Assembly: GCF_002968575.1 (NCBI RefSeq)
Contig: NZ_PVBM01000008.1
Span: forward strand, 124,001-188,000
Direction of reading: 5' to 3'
Origin: Neorhizobium huautlense
GTDB taxonomy: Bacteria > Pseudomonadota > Alphaproteobacteria > Rhizobiales > Rhizobiaceae
Length of the DNA: 64,000 bases
Shown here: piece by piece, positions 28,707 through 38,733 of the stretch
How positions within the stretch are numbered: position 1 is the stretch's first letter
Layout of the letters: every line of letters begins with the position of its first letter
The notes under the pieces: model-generated
The model's input: only the letters and a program-made list of their open reading frames with translations
Databases searched by the model: none
What the model was told of the DNA's origin: nothing
Translations under genes and position numbers: made by a program

Positions 28707-30389
28707 CTATTCGCCGCGCCTCAGCATCCAACGGATTTCCGATATGTGCGGCAGGGAGAACTCGATGACGAGCTGCTGGCTCGGCCTGGCACCGGAAACA
28801 TCCGCAAAAAAGATATCCTCGTCGATCAAGACCTGCAGGCCGGGAGCTGCGAAAACCCACGTTTCGCCATCCGCCGCGCGCATGACGACGCTTTCTTCAT
28901 CACGTCGCAGGAGCGTAATCGCCGGGTGGATATGAAACCGTGCCGCTGCGCTGAAGGGATCGTCGTCGGCTGCCTCTCCTTCGGGCAGGAACAAGCGATC
29001 ATGCCCCTTGATCTTGTTCCCCTTGGCGTTGAGTCCGATCTCGCGCTCGTGCAGATAGCCGAATTCGCGGACATAGCCATCGTGGATAGCCCGCAGCCAG
29101 TCGTTGCCATGCGGGTCGTCCCAGCGTTCCACCTCCACCTCCGATACGCCGCCAAGTAAGATCGGCCCCGCCAGCCTGGATCGGGCAACGCGGCCGGAGG
29201 ATGTTTCATTGAGCGTCACGGTCGAATGGGCGGCGGTCGAGCGGGCGATCTGCCGGTAGGTACGGCTGCCATGTTTCGGCGCGCCGCTGTTGACGATGAA
29301 GCGGTGCCGGCCGGAGGACATTTCGAACGAAAGGCAGCCGGCATGAGCTCCGCGTGAAAGCTCCGTCGAAAGCGCATGCCCCGTATCGACGATCAGCGTG
29401 GTGCCTTCTGCCGAAAGCCGATGGTAATTCATGTGCGGCAGGGCCTTGAACGGCTTGCCGGCGGTTTCGTCGTACCGCAATACGGACATCAGCTCGCTTG
29501 CAGGCGTGGCACTGGCCCCGTTGAACAGAGCAAGATCACCATCCTGGTGACGGAAGAAACGCAGGGCGGGATACATTCGGTCGATTGTCGGGATGAGCTT
29601 CTGCGGCAGGTCGTGGCCCAGGTTGATATAGGTCTGTCGAAGCGGCAGAAGGTCGATGAGCAGGTCGAGCACCGTCCGCGGATTGCGCGATACATGGCCT
29701 CCGTCCGGCAGGATCTGGCGTTCCAGCTCCCGGTCGAGCCGATTGCCTTCGCGGCGGATATAGGCAGCCCGCGTCGGCATCGAGATCGAGGCCATGGCGA
29801 GCGCGATGCGGAGCCTCAGCCGGGTATCGCCTTCGGGCGTACAGCCGGCTATCTTCCGTAGGTAGCGTACCTGATAAGCTAGGCTTTTCATGAAGCGCCG
29901 GTAAAAACCCGCCTCGGCACCCTGCAAGACAACCGTGGAGTGGGAGAGCCAGGCGATCACCCGCTCGGCCGCCACATTTGCCTCCCATGCCAACCCCTTC
30001 GGCCGCCGACCGTAGAGTGCTATCCAGTCGGCCACCACCTGACGAACATGGGCACAGCTGGCTTCGGTCTTGTTGGTGCGGATATGCCTCAGCCAGGCAA
30101 AGGAGTGCAGCCGCTCGGCAAAGGCGCGAGATGGAAGCTCGACGGAAAAGGGCGAGCGCCCGTAAGTTTCCAGAATACGGCCGGCTAACGGAAAGCGGCC
30201 TTCAAGGATCTCTTCCGCGACAAAAGGATCGAGCGACCTCAAGTCCGTGGGTGCAACGATCAACCGGTCGGGAACGTGGAGAGAAAAAGAGGTGGCAGCC
30301 AGACGCAATCCGGCGGACCGCCGGCAAAAGCGGCGCCAGATTTCCCGCAAGCCGTAGGAGAAGAGCCTCCGGCGATCTGCGAGCCGCAT
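28707..30389 (-). CDS. Heparinase II/III family protein
   Basis: A 560-residue protein: an N-terminal helical toroid region (FAWLRHIRTN, ERVIAWLSHS, QVRYLRKIAGCTPEGDTRLR, QILPDGGHVSRNPRTVLDLL), followed from about residue 360 by a beta-rich heparinase II/III-like C-terminal domain (SFEMSSGRHRFIVNSGAPKHG, STVTLNETSSGRV). Family members cleave acidic polysaccharides by beta-elimination. No clear signal peptide is visible, so substrate and location stay open. Its position between purH and rsmB is common in Rhizobiaceae. The ATG at 30389 is used; a TTG two codons upstream is possible. Confidence 0.86.
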   Translation of the reverse strand: MRLADRRRLFSYGLREIWRRFCRRSAGLRLAATSFSLHVPDRLIVAPTDLRSLDPFVAEEILEGRFPLAGRILETYGRSPFSVELPSRAFAERLHSFAWLRHIRTNKTEASCAHVRQVVADWIALYGRRPKGLAWEANVAAERVIAWLSHSTVVLQGAEAGFYRRFMKSLAYQVRYLRKIAGCTPEGDTRLRLRIALAMASISMPTRAAYIRREGNRLDRELERQILPDGGHVSRNPRTVLDLLIDLLPLRQTYINLGHDLPQKLIPTIDRMYPALRFFRHQDGDLALFNGASATPASELMSVLRYDETAGKPFKALPHMNYHRLSAEGTTLIVDTGHALSTELSRGAHAGCLSFEMSSGRHRFIVNSGAPKHGSRTYRQIARSTAAHSTVTLNETSSGRVARSRLAGPILLGGVSEVEVERWDDPHGNDWLRAIHDGYVREFGYLHEREIGLNAKGNKIKGHDRLFLPEGEAADDDPFSAAARFHIHPAITLLRRDEESVVMRAADGETWVFAAPGLQVLIDEDIFFADVSGARPSQQLVIEFSLPHISEIRWMLRRGE

Positions 30390-30487
30390 GGTCAATCTAG
30401 AACACTCCGCAGGATTCGATCTCCAGCCGGTCGGCCGGAATCACTTTAGCTCATTCGAAACAATGGGCTTGTATGGTGAACAAAGCC

Positions 30488-31897
30488 TTACTGGCGCTGA
30501 AGCACGCTTGCGAAGAATCCGTCCATTCCACCTGCGAATTCGTCGTCGCCTGGTAACATTGCCGGCGTCGTTCGGAATTCGCCAAGCGGAGAGATCGCCT
30601 CTTGCAAGCCGGGCCAATCCTGCGCTTCTGCAGGCCGACGCTTCAGATCAGGATGATCTGCCAGCACCCGTTGCACCAGTTCCTCACCTTCGGAAGGATC
30701 GAGCGAGCAGTTGGAAAAAACCACGATGCCCCCGGGCTTCACCAGCGTGATTGCATGACGCAGCATCTTTTCCTGCAACGCAGCAAGCTTTGCGATATCC
30801 CCCGGTCCTTTGACCCAGAGCACATCGGGGTGCCGACGCGTCGTGCCTGTCGAGGAACAGGGCGCGTCGAGCAGGACGCCGTCCAGCAATTCCTCGGGCT
30901 TATAGTCGAAAAGATCGCCGACAATGAACTCTGCCTCAAGGCTCAGTCGCGCAAGATTTTCCTTCAATCGAGCCAATCGGTTGGCAGATTGCTCGACGGC
31001 CGTCACCTTAGCGCCGGCCGCGACCAATTGCGCGGTCTTGCCGCCCGGCGCTGCGCAAAGGTCCGCCACCCGCTTGCCCTTCAGATCCCCCAAAAGTTTC
31101 GCAGGAATGCTGGCTGCCGCATCCTGCACCCACCACACACCCTCCGCAAATCCTTCAAGCGCCGATACCGCTCCTTCGAACATCGGCATCCGGATACTGC
31201 CTGTCGGCAGAAGCTTGCCCCCGAGTTTTTCGGCCCAAACTTCTGGGTTGGACTTCACTGTCAGATCGATCGCCGGCGGCACGAGCTGGGCCTCCGCGAT
31301 GCGAGCCGCCGCAATCTCGCCGTAAGCAGCGACAAGCCGTTGGCTGAACCAGCCCGGTACGGGCGAGATAGAGGCTGTTCGTACTAGAACCTCGTCCTTC
31401 TCGCGCACCAGCCTGCGCAGTACGGCATTGACGAGCTTTGCAAAACGGCGGTTACGTGGGTCTCGATTGGCCTGTTCAACGGCAAGATCCACAACCGCAT
31501 GGGGCGGCACGTCGAGATGGAGAATTTGCGCCGCAGCGGTAACAAGCACGTGGTGGAGGGCGCGCGCGCCTTCCGGGAGCGGCGTCTCGATCAGCGATGC
31601 AATTGCCGCTTCGAGCCGCGGCAGGTGCCGCAGCGCCGTTGTGAGAATCGCGCGGGTCAATGCGCGGTCCGCATCGCTGAGTGCTTTGTAGGCCGGATTG
31701 CCATGGACCGGATCGAGCATGCCGTCGAGCGAGATCTTCCGATCCACGACCGCCGCCAGCAGTTTGGCCGCGGTCGCTCGCACTTCGAGCCCCGGTTTCA
31801 GCGCTTCGCCCTGTACGGGGCCTTGCGCGGGCAAGTCCGGTTTCCTGCGATACTGCTTGTGCGAAGGCGACTTCTTGTTTTTCTTGGGCTCACTCAA
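30488..31897 (-). CDS. rsmB: 16S rRNA (cytosine-5) methyltransferase, RsmB-type
   Basis: A 469-residue SAM-dependent enzyme. Residues about 35-180 are a NusB-like RNA-binding domain ([24 protein letters not shown]). The methyltransferase core has [12 protein letters not shown] (278-289), and two cysteines, Cys347 in [16 protein letters not shown] and Cys397 in [12 protein letters not shown], act as release and nucleophile residues. It methylates C967 of 16S rRNA in E. coli. A lysine-rich N-terminal extension is extra. Its ATG overlaps the htpX stop by 4 bases, so the two are translationally coupled. Confidence 0.92.
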   Translation of the reverse strand: MSEPKKNKKSPSHKQYRRKPDLPAQGPVQGEALKPGLEVRATAAKLLAAVVDRKISLDGMLDPVHGNPAYKALSDADRALTRAILTTALRHLPRLEAAIASLIETPLPEGARALHHVLVTAAAQILHLDVPPHAVVDLAVEQANRDPRNRRFAKLVNAVLRRLVREKDEVLVRTASISPVPGWFSQRLVAAYGEIAAARIAEAQLVPPAIDLTVKSNPEVWAEKLGGKLLPTGSIRMPMFEGAVSALEGFAEGVWWVQDAAASIPAKLLGDLKGKRVADLCAAPGGKTAQLVAAGAKVTAVEQSANRLARLKENLARLSLEAEFIVGDLFDYKPEELLDGVLLDAPCSSTGTTRRHPDVLWVKGPGDIAKLAALQEKMLRHAITLVKPGGIVVFSNCSLDPSEGEELVQRVLADHPDLKRRPAEAQDWPGLQEAISPLGEFRTTPAMLPGDDEFAGGMDGFFASVLQRQ

Positions 31898-32859
31898 GAC
31901 CAGGGACCTTTTCGCGGTTCATTGGAACCGCGGCCCCAGCCGGTCGTCGGCACGGAGCGCGCGGTGCGCTGGGGTCTACCAGCCCTGAAGCCGCCCGTCG
32001 AGCCGCCGCCGGGGAACTTGCCTGCCATCTGCTCCAGGGCCGCAATCCGGTTTTCGGTGTTTGGATGGGTCGAAAACAGGTTATCCATTCGCTCGCCCGA
32101 CAGAGGATTGATGATGAACATATGCGCTGTAGCGGGATTGCGTTCGGCGTCATAATTGGGAATGGCATGTGCCGCGCCGGCTATCTTGGCGAGCGCCGAG
32201 GCAAGCCACAGCGGGTTACCGCAGATTTCGGCGCCACGTTGGTCGGCGGAATATTCACGGGTGCGGCTGATCGCCATCTGCACCAGCATGGCCGCGAGCG
32301 GCGCGACGATCATCGCCACCAGCACGCCGATAAAACCCAGCGGGTTGCTATTGTTCTCGCGGTTGCCGCCGAAGAAGAAGGCGAAATTGCCGAGCATGGA
32401 GATAGCACCCGCCAGCGTCGCGGTAATCGTCATCGTCAGCGTGTCGCGGTTCTGGATATGCGCCAGCTCATGGGCCATCACGCCCGCCACCTCCTCATGC
32501 GTCAGGCGCTGCAAGAGGCCCGTGGAGGCGGCAACGGCAGCATTCTGCGGGTTGCGCCCCGTGGCAAAGGCGTTCGGCTGGGGATTATCATAGATGTAGA
32601 CCTTCGGCATGGGCAGGCCTGCATTGGCCGCCAGGTCCCGGATCATATTATAGAATTCCGGAGCCGTGCGTGCGTCCACCTCCTGGGCATGATAGGCGGA
32701 CAATACCATCTTGTCCGAATTCCAGTAGGAAAAGAGATTCATGCCTGCCGCGATCACCAGGGCAATCATCATCCCGCCCCTGCCGCCGATCAGGAATCCG
32801 ACGCCCATGAACAGGGCCGTCATGAAGGCCAGAAGCATGGCGGTGCGCATCACGTTCAT
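31894..32859 (-). CDS. htpX: Zinc metalloprotease HtpX
   Basis: The 321-residue inner-membrane protease has two N-terminal hydrophobic segments ([36 protein letters not shown]), the zinc site HELAH in [13 protein letters not shown], another pair of hydrophobic segments, and the third zinc ligand Glu in [15 protein letters not shown]. It degrades misfolded membrane proteins together with FtsH. GGAGAG is 6 bases before the ATG at 32859, so I prefer it to an ATG ten codons upstream. The C-terminus has a Gly/Arg-rich tail. Confidence 0.95.
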   Translation of the reverse strand: MNVMRTAMLLAFMTALFMGVGFLIGGRGGMMIALVIAAGMNLFSYWNSDKMVLSAYHAQEVDARTAPEFYNMIRDLAANAGLPMPKVYIYDNPQPNAFATGRNPQNAAVAASTGLLQRLTHEEVAGVMAHELAHIQNRDTLTMTITATLAGAISMLGNFAFFFGGNRENNSNPLGFIGVLVAMIVAPLAAMLVQMAISRTREYSADQRGAEICGNPLWLASALAKIAGAAHAIPNYDAERNPATAHMFIINPLSGERMDNLFSTHPNTENRIAALEQMAGKFPGGGSTGGFRAGRPQRTARSVPTTGWGRGSNEPRKGPWS

Positions 32860-32970
32860 CGTCATCTCTCCGTTGCCGATGCCGCTCAAGGGTTTTCCTG
32901 CGGCGACGAACGCCCTATGATGTGGTCAATTCGACCGCAGTTTTCAATAAACCATCCAGTGATCCGAAAG

Positions 32971-33189
32971 ATGCAGAACGCAGAGAACGACAATCGCGAC
33001 ACCGCCACAAAGGAAGAAGCTCCACCGAGACCTCTGCCCCCAGCGGCCCAGCGCGCGCTGAAGGAAGCTGAGGAACGCCGGCAGGCGGAAGCGAAGACCG
33101 AGACGCCGGCAGAATATGGCGGCCGCGGTGGCGCCGATCCCGCCCGTTTCGGCGATTGGGAAATCAAGGGCCGGGCAATCGACTTTTAA
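32971..33189 (+). CDS. DUF1674 protein, succinate dehydrogenase assembly factor 4 homologue
   Basis: A 72-residue protein. The first 45 residues are charged and low in complexity (PRPLPPAAQRALKEAEERR), and the end reads GGADPARFGDWEIKGRAIDF, the strongly conserved terminal motif of the DUF1674/SdhAF4 family. In mitochondria SDHAF4 binds the flavinated SDHA subunit before complex II assembly; a similar role here is inferred. The gene is divergent from htpX and about 110 bases away, with sdh genes not in the window. Confidence 0.88.
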   Translation: MQNAENDNRDTATKEEAPPRPLPPAAQRALKEAEERRQAEAKTETPAEYGGRGGADPARFGDWEIKGRAIDF

Positions 33190-33238
33190 GGTAAATATTC
33201 CTATTGACTTTGGCGCATGATCGGAATTTATTCCTTTC

Positions 33239-33689
33239 ATGCTCAAGGAACTAACTTCTAATTCTGGCTGGTTTCGTCACAACCCTCTTCACGCAAGCAT
33301 CGGCGCGCGAGGAGATCTCAGGACCTGTCACCGCGAAAATTCTGCGGGTTATTGATGGCGACACCCTGCTGGTTGAAGCCCAGCCCTGGCCGCAGCAAAA
33401 GATGGAAGTCTATGTCCGGATACGCGGCATCGATGCGCCAGAATTGAAATCAAAATGCGATCACCTCCGCCGGGAAGGGCTTGATGCGCAGCAGGCCTTG
33501 GAAACCTTGGCCGCAGCCTCTTCCAGAATTCAACTCACGCGTATTTCAGGCGACAAATATTTCGGCCGCATCGTCGCCGACGTCATCTTGTCGGACGGGC
33601 GCAATGCCGCAAGCAACCTCCTGCTTGCCGGCCTCGTGCAAGACTATGACGGAGGCAGGAAGCCACACCGGATCTGTAATACCGATTGA
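33239..33689 (+). CDS. Thermonuclease (SNase-like) family protein with a frame disruption near its start
   Basis: The long frame ending at 33689 encodes a complete SNase-like core: VIDGDTLLVEA (metal Asp), YVRIRGIDAPELKSKC (Arg and Glu) and DKYFGRIVADV (second Arg). In that frame the upstream sequence reads LILAGFVTTLFTQASA, a signal-peptide core, but there is no ATG, GTG or TTG before 33402, which lies inside the core. An ATG at 33239 (MLKELT) is one base out of phase; dropping one T near 33257 joins it to the core. Either a frameshift, a sequencing error, or a rare ATT/CTG start explains this. The shortest standard start would be 33402. Confidence 0.65.
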
Positions 33690-33712
33690 AAGACTTTCGT
33701 CGTTTGAACTGC

Positions 33713-33741
33713 CCCCGAAAGTTGGACGACAACTTTCGGGG
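33713..33741. terminator. Perfect 12-bp hairpin between SNase-like gene and acs
   Basis: CCCCGAAAGTTG (33713-33724) pairs with CAACTTTCGGGG (33730-33741), loop GACGA. It separates convergent genes and probably stops both transcripts, though T runs are weak on both sides. Confidence 0.65.
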
Positions 33742-33768
33742 ATCGGTTCTGGGGAGGCGGCCCTTTTG

Positions 33769-35721
33769 TCAGCCTGCCTTGTTCTGGCGGTTCGTGATAA
33801 GGTCATCGACAACGCCGGGATCGGCAAGTGTCGAAGTATCCCCGAGCGCCCCGAAATCATCCTCGGCAATCTTGCGCAGGATGCGGCGCATGATCTTGCC
33901 GGAGCGCGTCTTCGGTAGACCTGGCGCGAACTGGATCTTGTCCGGCGCCGCGATCGGGCCGATCTCCTGACGGACGTGCTTGACCAGTTCCTGCCGGAGC
34001 GCATCGTTGCCTTCATTGCCCGCCATCAGGGTGACATAGCAATAAATACCCTGCCCCTTGATATTGTGCGGGTAGCCGACAACAGCAGCTTCAGACACCA
34101 GATGATGTGAAACGAGGGCTGATTCGACCTCGGCAGTGCCAAGCCGGTGACCGGACACGTTCAAGACATCATCGACGCGACCGGTGATCCAGTAATAGCC
34201 GTCTTCGTCGCGGCGGCAGCCGTCACCGGTGAAGTACTTGCCCTTGTAAGTGGAGAAATAGGTCTGGATGAAGCGCTCGTGGTCGCCATAGACCGTGCGC
34301 ATCATGCCCGGCCAGCTGTCGCTGATGCACAGGTTGCCGTCAGCCGCCCCTTCCAGCACCTTGCCCTCGCTGTCGACCAGTTCGGGTTTCACGCCGAAGA
34401 ACGGCCTGGTGGCCGAACCCGGCTTCAGATCCGTCGCGCCCGGCAGTGGCGTGATCATATGCCCGCCGGTCTCCGTCTGCCACCAGGTATCGATCACCGG
34501 GCAGCGCTTGTCGCCGACGACATTGTAATACCATTCCCAGGCCTCCGGGTTGATCGGCTCGCCGACCGTGCCGAGCAGGCGCAGGCTGTCCCGCGATGAC
34601 CGCTTCACGAACTCATCTCCGGCTCCCATCAGCGAGCGGATCGCCGTTGGCGCGGTATAGAAGATGTTGACCTTGTGCTTGTCGATGATTTCCCAGAAGC
34701 GGCCCTGATCCGGAAAATTCGGCACGCCTTCGAACATCAGCGATGTGGCGCAATTGGCGAGCGGTCCGTAGACGATATAGGAATGCCCCGTCACCCAGCC
34801 CACATCGGCAGTACACCAGTAGATGTCGCCGTCGTGATAGTCGAAGACATATTCATGGGTCATCGCCGCATAGACGAGATAGCCGCCGGTGGTGTGCAGC
34901 ACGCCCTTGGGTTTGCCGGTGGAGCCCGACGTGTAGAGGATGAAGAGCGGGTCTTCCGCCTTCATCTTTACCGGCTCGCAATGCGGCTTCACACTGGCGA
35001 TTTCCTGGTGATACCAGAGGTCGCGGCCGGGCGCCCAGTTCGTCTTGCCGCCGGTGCGGCGTACGACGAGCACCTTGTCGACCGTCACATATTGCCGGGC
35101 AGCGATATGGATGGCGGTATCGGTATTTTCCTTGAGCGGCACCGGCTTGCCGCCGCGCACGCCCTCGTCGCAGGTGATCACGAAAGTAGACTCGCAATCG
35201 ACGATGCGGCCGGCCAGCGCTTCAGGCGAAAAGCCGCCAAAGACCACCGAATGGACCGCCCCGATGCGGGCGCAGGCGAGCATCGCATAGGCCGCTTCCG
35301 GGATCATCGGCATATAGATGGTAACGCGGTCGCCCTTCTTGACGCCGTGCTTTTTCAGGACGTTGGCCAGCCGGCAGACCTGATCGTAAAGCTGATTATA
35401 GGTGATCTTCTTGTCGATATAAGGGTTGTCGCCCTCCCAGATGAGCGCAGTGCGCTCCCCATGCGTCTTCAGATGCCGGTCGATGCAGTTGTAGGAGACG
35501 TTGGTCAGGCCGTCTTCGAACCACTTGATCGAGACCTTGCCTTTGAAGGAGGTGTTCTTGACCTTTGTGTAAGGCTTGAACCAGTCGATGCGCCTTCCGT
35601 GTTTGCCCCAGAACTTGTCCGGGTTCTCGATGCTTTCCTCATACCACTTCTCGTACTTTTCCTTATCGATCAAAGCTCTCGCTTTGGTGGCCTTGAGCAC
35701 CGGATAAACTTTTTCGGACAT
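33769..35721 (-). CDS. acs: Acetyl-CoA synthetase
   Basis: A 650-residue AMP-forming ligase that activates acetate to acetyl-CoA. ATP-binding loop [38 protein letters not shown] and [22 protein letters not shown] are diagnostic of Acs. The catalytic Lys is Lys609 in [10 protein letters not shown], which protein acetylases modify to switch the enzyme off in other bacteria. The start ATG at 35721 (MSEKVYPV) has GGGAGG 5 bases upstream. It is divergent from trcR. A second ligase of this family sits about 3 kb further right. Confidence 0.97.
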   Translation of the reverse strand: MSEKVYPVLKATKARALIDKEKYEKWYEESIENPDKFWGKHGRRIDWFKPYTKVKNTSFKGKVSIKWFEDGLTNVSYNCIDRHLKTHGERTALIWEGDNPYIDKKITYNQLYDQVCRLANVLKKHGVKKGDRVTIYMPMIPEAAYAMLACARIGAVHSVVFGGFSPEALAGRIVDCESTFVITCDEGVRGGKPVPLKENTDTAIHIAARQYVTVDKVLVVRRTGGKTNWAPGRDLWYHQEIASVKPHCEPVKMKAEDPLFILYTSGSTGKPKGVLHTTGGYLVYAAMTHEYVFDYHDGDIYWCTADVGWVTGHSYIVYGPLANCATSLMFEGVPNFPDQGRFWEIIDKHKVNIFYTAPTAIRSLMGAGDEFVKRSSRDSLRLLGTVGEPINPEAWEWYYNVVGDKRCPVIDTWWQTETGGHMITPLPGATDLKPGSATRPFFGVKPELVDSEGKVLEGAADGNLCISDSWPGMMRTVYGDHERFIQTYFSTYKGKYFTGDGCRRDEDGYYWITGRVDDVLNVSGHRLGTAEVESALVSHHLVSEAAVVGYPHNIKGQGIYCYVTLMAGNEGNDALRQELVKHVRQEIGPIAAPDKIQFAPGLPKTRSGKIMRRILRKIAEDDFGALGDTSTLADPGVVDDLITNRQNKAG

Positions 35722-35942
35722 GAATACCTCCCCATCGAACGACGCCGCAGCCAATGGTCGACTTAGGCAATCTGTTTTGCATTCATAACAGGTGAAGCCG
35801 GCCCGGCAATTAGACAAACGGCCATGTCATTTGAAGATTTGCAATTCCGTCGCATTTCAGCTATAGGGCGGTAAATTCCCGGAAATTGTGGTTGATACCC
35901 ACGGCCCGCGACACCGGCGCGGACGACAGAGGAACTATACCC

Positions 35943-36653
35943 ATGGCCCAACAATTGCTTATGCCGAAGGCGACCGCTGTCTGGCTCGTCGACAACACCG
36001 CCCTTTCGTTCGACCAGATTGCCAATTTCTGCAAGCTTCATCCTTTGGAAGTGAAGGCGATTGCCGACGGCGAAGCGGCGCAGGGCATCAAGGGCCTCGA
36101 TCCGATCGCCACCGGCCAGCTTTCCCGCGACGAGATCGGCCGGGGTGAGGCAGACGTCAACTACAAGCTCAAGCTCCTCGAGCCCAAGGTACGCGTGCCG
36201 GAATCGAAGCGCCGCGGCCCGCGTTATACGCCGGTTTCGAAGCGCCAGGACCGCCCAAATGCCATCCTCTGGCTGGTCCGCAATCATCCGGAACTCAAGG
36301 ACGCCCAGATTTCCCGCCTTGTCGGCACCACGAAATCGACGATCGAGCAGATTCGCGAACGCACTCACTGGAATTCCGCCAACCTGACGCCCATGGATCC
36401 GGTCACGCTTGGCCTTTGCAGCCAGATCGATCTCGACCTGGAAGTCGAACGCGCCTCCAAGGGCCGTCCGCTGCCGACGGCTGCCGAGCTCGGCGCCTCA
36501 CTGCAGCCGGCTTCCGAGACCGAAAACCTGGGCTTCAGCTATCGCCCGGAACGCGAGGAAGAAAAGGAAATCGATGCGGATGCCGTCTTCGCGAAATTGA
36601 GCTCGCTGAAGTCCAATCGCCGCGACGAGGAAGACGAGGACGATCGCTTCTAA
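35943..36653 (+). CDS. trcR: DUF1013 cell cycle transcriptional regulator TrcR
   Basis: A 236-residue protein of the DUF1013 family, found only in alphaproteobacteria. The N-terminal 100 residues (LMPKATAVWLVDNTALSFDQ, FCKLHPLEVKAIADG) and the region near RPNAILWLVRNHPELKDAQISRLVGTTKSTIEQIRERTH resemble two helix-turn-helix segments. The C-terminus is a very acidic tail (EEDEDDRF). TrcR associates with RNA polymerase and influences cell-cycle genes in Sinorhizobium and Caulobacter. The ATG at 35943 (MAQQLLMPKATAVWLVDN) follows GAGGAAC. It is flanked by acs and the min operon. Confidence 0.88.
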   Translation: MAQQLLMPKATAVWLVDNTALSFDQIANFCKLHPLEVKAIADGEAAQGIKGLDPIATGQLSRDEIGRGEADVNYKLKLLEPKVRVPESKRRGPRYTPVSKRQDRPNAILWLVRNHPELKDAQISRLVGTTKSTIEQIRERTHWNSANLTPMDPVTLGLCSQIDLDLEVERASKGRPLPTAAELGASLQPASETENLGFSYRPEREEEKEIDADAVFAKLSSLKSNRRDEEDEDDRF

Positions 36654-36684
36654 GCAGATCCGCCTGCCATTCCATTGAACGCAA

Positions 36685-36712
36685 AAACCCGCCGATCCGG
36701 CGGGTTTTTTTT
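36685..36712. terminator. Bidirectional terminator between trcR and minE
   Basis: CCCGCCG (36688-36694) pairs with CGGCGGG (36698-36704), with A runs on one side and eight Ts on the other, so it can work on both strands for these convergent genes. Confidence 0.9.
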
Positions 36713-36740
36713 GGTCCAAAGGACGCAGTCGGCCGCTGTT

Positions 36741-37001
36741 TCAGGCCGCCTGCAATGCCGCGTCGAGCGGAATTTCCACGTCGATCTCAAGGATCGAAAC
36801 GTTCTCGTCACGGTCCATCTTTACGTGCACCTTGTCACTGTCGAGCTGTACGTGCTTGGCTATGACGGCCAGGATTTCCTCACGGAGCACGGAAACGAGA
36901 TCGGAACTGCTGGAAGCGCGCTCATGCGCCAGGAGCACCTGCAGGCGCTCGCGCGCCATTGGCGCAGACCTTTGTTTGCGGAAAAGGCTGAAAATGCTCA
37001 T
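36741..37001 (-). CDS. minE: Cell division topological specificity factor MinE
   Basis: The 86-residue protein starts [28 protein letters not shown], the membrane-targeting and MinD-binding helix of MinE, followed by the dimerisation domain ([33 protein letters not shown]). MinE drives MinD off the membrane and restricts MinCD to the poles so the ring forms at mid-cell. Its ATG overlaps the minD stop by 4 bases. Length is normal. Confidence 0.96.
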   Translation of the reverse strand: MSIFSLFRKQRSAPMARERLQVLLAHERASSSSDLVSVLREEILAVIAKHVQLDSDKVHVKMDRDENVSILEIDVEIPLDAALQAA

Positions 37002-37813
37002 GCGGCCTTCCTTCCGAAGATTTTGCCGAAGATACCCCGCTTTTCACCGGGAATCGTGATCGGCAGCACCTCGCCGGCAAGCCGGCGGGCGGCGTCGAAA
37101 TAGGCCATTGCCGGAGCGCTGCGGGCGTCCGCCAAAGTGACCGGTGCACCGATGTTGGAAGCGCGCAGCACATCCATGCTTTCCGGAATGATGCCGATGA
37201 GCGGAATCGAGAGGATCTCCAGAACATCGTCGACCTTCAGCATGTCGCCCCGCTCGGCTCGGTTCGAATCGTAGCGGGTCAGCAGCAAGTGCTTTTCGAT
37301 GCGTTCGCCCCGTTCGGCCTTGGCGGTCTTGGCGTCGAGAAGCCCGATGATCCGGTCCGAATCGCGCACCGAGGAGACTTCCGGGTTGGTCACGACCACC
37401 GCGATATCGGCGTGGCGCATGGCAAGCGTCGCACCGCGCTCGATACCGGCCGGGCTGTCGCATATCACCCAGTCAAAAACTCGCTTCAGCTCCGTGATGA
37501 CCGTCTCGACCCCTTCAGGAGTAAGAGCGTCCTTGTCGCGTGTTTGCGAAGCAGGCAGCAGGAAGAGTGTTTCCAGCCGCTTGTCGCGAATCAGCGCTTG
37601 GCTGAGTTTTGCTTCGCCCTGGATGACGTTGACCAGATCGTAAACGACCCTGCGCTCTGCGCCCATGACCAGATCGAGATTGCGCAAACCAACGTCGAAG
37701 TCGACGATCACGACCCTGTCGCCCTTGTGCGCCAAAGCCGCTCCCAACGCGGCGGAGGAGGTCGTCTTGCCGACCCCGCCCTTGCCTGACGTGACTACTA
37801 TGACTTTCCCCAT
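36998..37813 (-). CDS. minD: Septum site-determining ATPase MinD
   Basis: A 271-residue deviant Walker-A ATPase: KGGVGKTT at residues 11-18, [15 protein letters not shown], and [14 protein letters not shown] as Walker-B. MinD carries MinC to the membrane and oscillates under MinE control. The C-terminal [16 protein letters not shown] is the amphipathic helix that binds membrane. Start ATG at 37813 ([14 protein letters not shown]) with AGGAGAG upstream. It sits 31 bases after minC. Confidence 0.97.
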   Translation of the reverse strand: MGKVIVVTSGKGGVGKTTSSAALGAALAHKGDRVVIVDFDVGLRNLDLVMGAERRVVYDLVNVIQGEAKLSQALIRDKRLETLFLLPASQTRDKDALTPEGVETVITELKRVFDWVICDSPAGIERGATLAMRHADIAVVVTNPEVSSVRDSDRIIGLLDAKTAKAERGERIEKHLLLTRYDSNRAERGDMLKVDDVLEILSIPLIGIIPESMDVLRASNIGAPVTLADARSAPAMAYFDAARRLAGEVLPITIPGEKRGIFGKIFGRKAA

Positions 37814-37844
37814 GTTTCTCTCCTGTTTCCCAGCCGTCTCCGGC

Positions 37845-38579
37845 TCAGATAAGTGTCTCTGCCATGATTGTATCGCCCTCGAGCCAGAGCTGGACGGGTT
37901 TTCCACGCAAGCTCGGAGCCATGTCTTCAGCCATCTTGTAGATGCCGTCGATCGCCAGCAGTTCCGCCTCCATCTTGCGGCAGAAGATGCGCGCCGAGGC
38001 GTTGCCGACCGAACCCGCCATCGCCCGGCCGCGCAGCGTCCCGTAGATGTGGACGGACCCGCCGGCGATGACCTCGGCGCCCGAAGCTACCGAACCGATG
38101 ACGGTCACATCGCCCTCCGGAAAGATCACCGATTGGCCTGAGCGCACCGGTTCCCGGATGATGATGGACTGCAATGGCTGCCGGCTTTCGACGACTGCGG
38201 ATTTGCTGTCGGCCGGGTTGTTCTGCAGCTCGATGACCGGTTCTTTGGCCACGGCTTCGTCGGAAACAGGCCTCCCGCCCTTCAGAGCGGGCGGCATGCC
38301 CTGGCCAAGGATCGAGGGACGCGCGCCTTCGATGCCCATGATGCTGACATTGCGCTGGCTGAACTCGGCGAGCAGCTCCTTCAATTGAGCCCGGTCGATC
38401 GGCAGATCCGTAACATCCAGAACGACGGGACGTCCTAGGAAAAAACCGGCCGAACGCGCCGCCAGATCGTCCAACCTTGCGAGCCAGTCGTCGAACGGAA
38501 GATCGGGAGAAAGGACGACCGCCAGAAAAGAGCGGCCCTTGATGCGGATCGATCGAGCGTCTGTTAGCACTTTGGTCAT
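37845..38579 (-). CDS. minC: Septum site-determining protein MinC
   Basis: The 244-residue FtsZ polymerisation inhibitor has an N-terminal FtsZ-binding domain (SIRIKGRSFLAVVLSPDLPFDDWLARL) and a C-terminal beta-helix (VIFPEGDVTVIGSVASGAEVIAGGSVHIYG, GNASARIFCRKMEAELLAIDG) that binds MinD and forms dimers. A variable linker joins them. It is first of the minCDE operon and is preceded 42-57 bases upstream by a CtrA-type site, implying cell-cycle control. Confidence 0.96.
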   Translation of the reverse strand: MTKVLTDARSIRIKGRSFLAVVLSPDLPFDDWLARLDDLAARSAGFFLGRPVVLDVTDLPIDRAQLKELLAEFSQRNVSIMGIEGARPSILGQGMPPALKGGRPVSDEAVAKEPVIELQNNPADSKSAVVESRQPLQSIIIREPVRSGQSVIFPEGDVTVIGSVASGAEVIAGGSVHIYGTLRGRAMAGSVGNASARIFCRKMEAELLAIDGIYKMAEDMAPSLRGKPVQLWLEGDTIMAETLI

Positions 38580-38620
38580 CTACGTAAATAAATCGTTGAC
38601 CGTGTGTACTGCCGGTATGG

Positions 38621-38636
38621 TTAACAAGTAGTTAAC
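38621..38636 (-). promoter_or_regulatory. CtrA-type binding site upstream of minC
   Basis: The sequence TTAACAAGTAGTTAAC contains TTAA-N7-TTAA, the full CtrA recognition motif of alphaproteobacteria. It lies 42-57 bases upstream of the minC start, a position where CtrA can activate or repress. CtrA control of the min genes is reported in Sinorhizobium, to my knowledge. Confidence 0.7.
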
Positions 38637-38680
38637 GCCAAGCTCCGTTGGGCCAGTTTATTAAGCGGTTGGGTAATAGA

Positions 38681-38706
38681 AAACCTCCGGCCGACGCCGG
38701 AGGTTT
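38681..38706 (-). terminator. Terminator after the PrpE-like gene
   Basis: AAACCTCCGGC (38681-38691) pairs perfectly with GCCGGAGGTTT (38696-38706), loop CGAC; on the minus strand TTTTC follows, in line with the end of the prpE-like gene. Confidence 0.85.
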
Positions 38707-38733
38707 CAAGGGCTCGGCAGGTTTTCCTAAGAT

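Noticed and set aside
31681..32970. Long plus-strand open frame before the SdhAF4 homologue
   Set aside because: It is antisense to rsmB and htpX; only the last 72 codons, from 32971, match a family.
34675..35766. 363-codon frame opposite acs
   Set aside because: Antisense shadow of acs with no domain.
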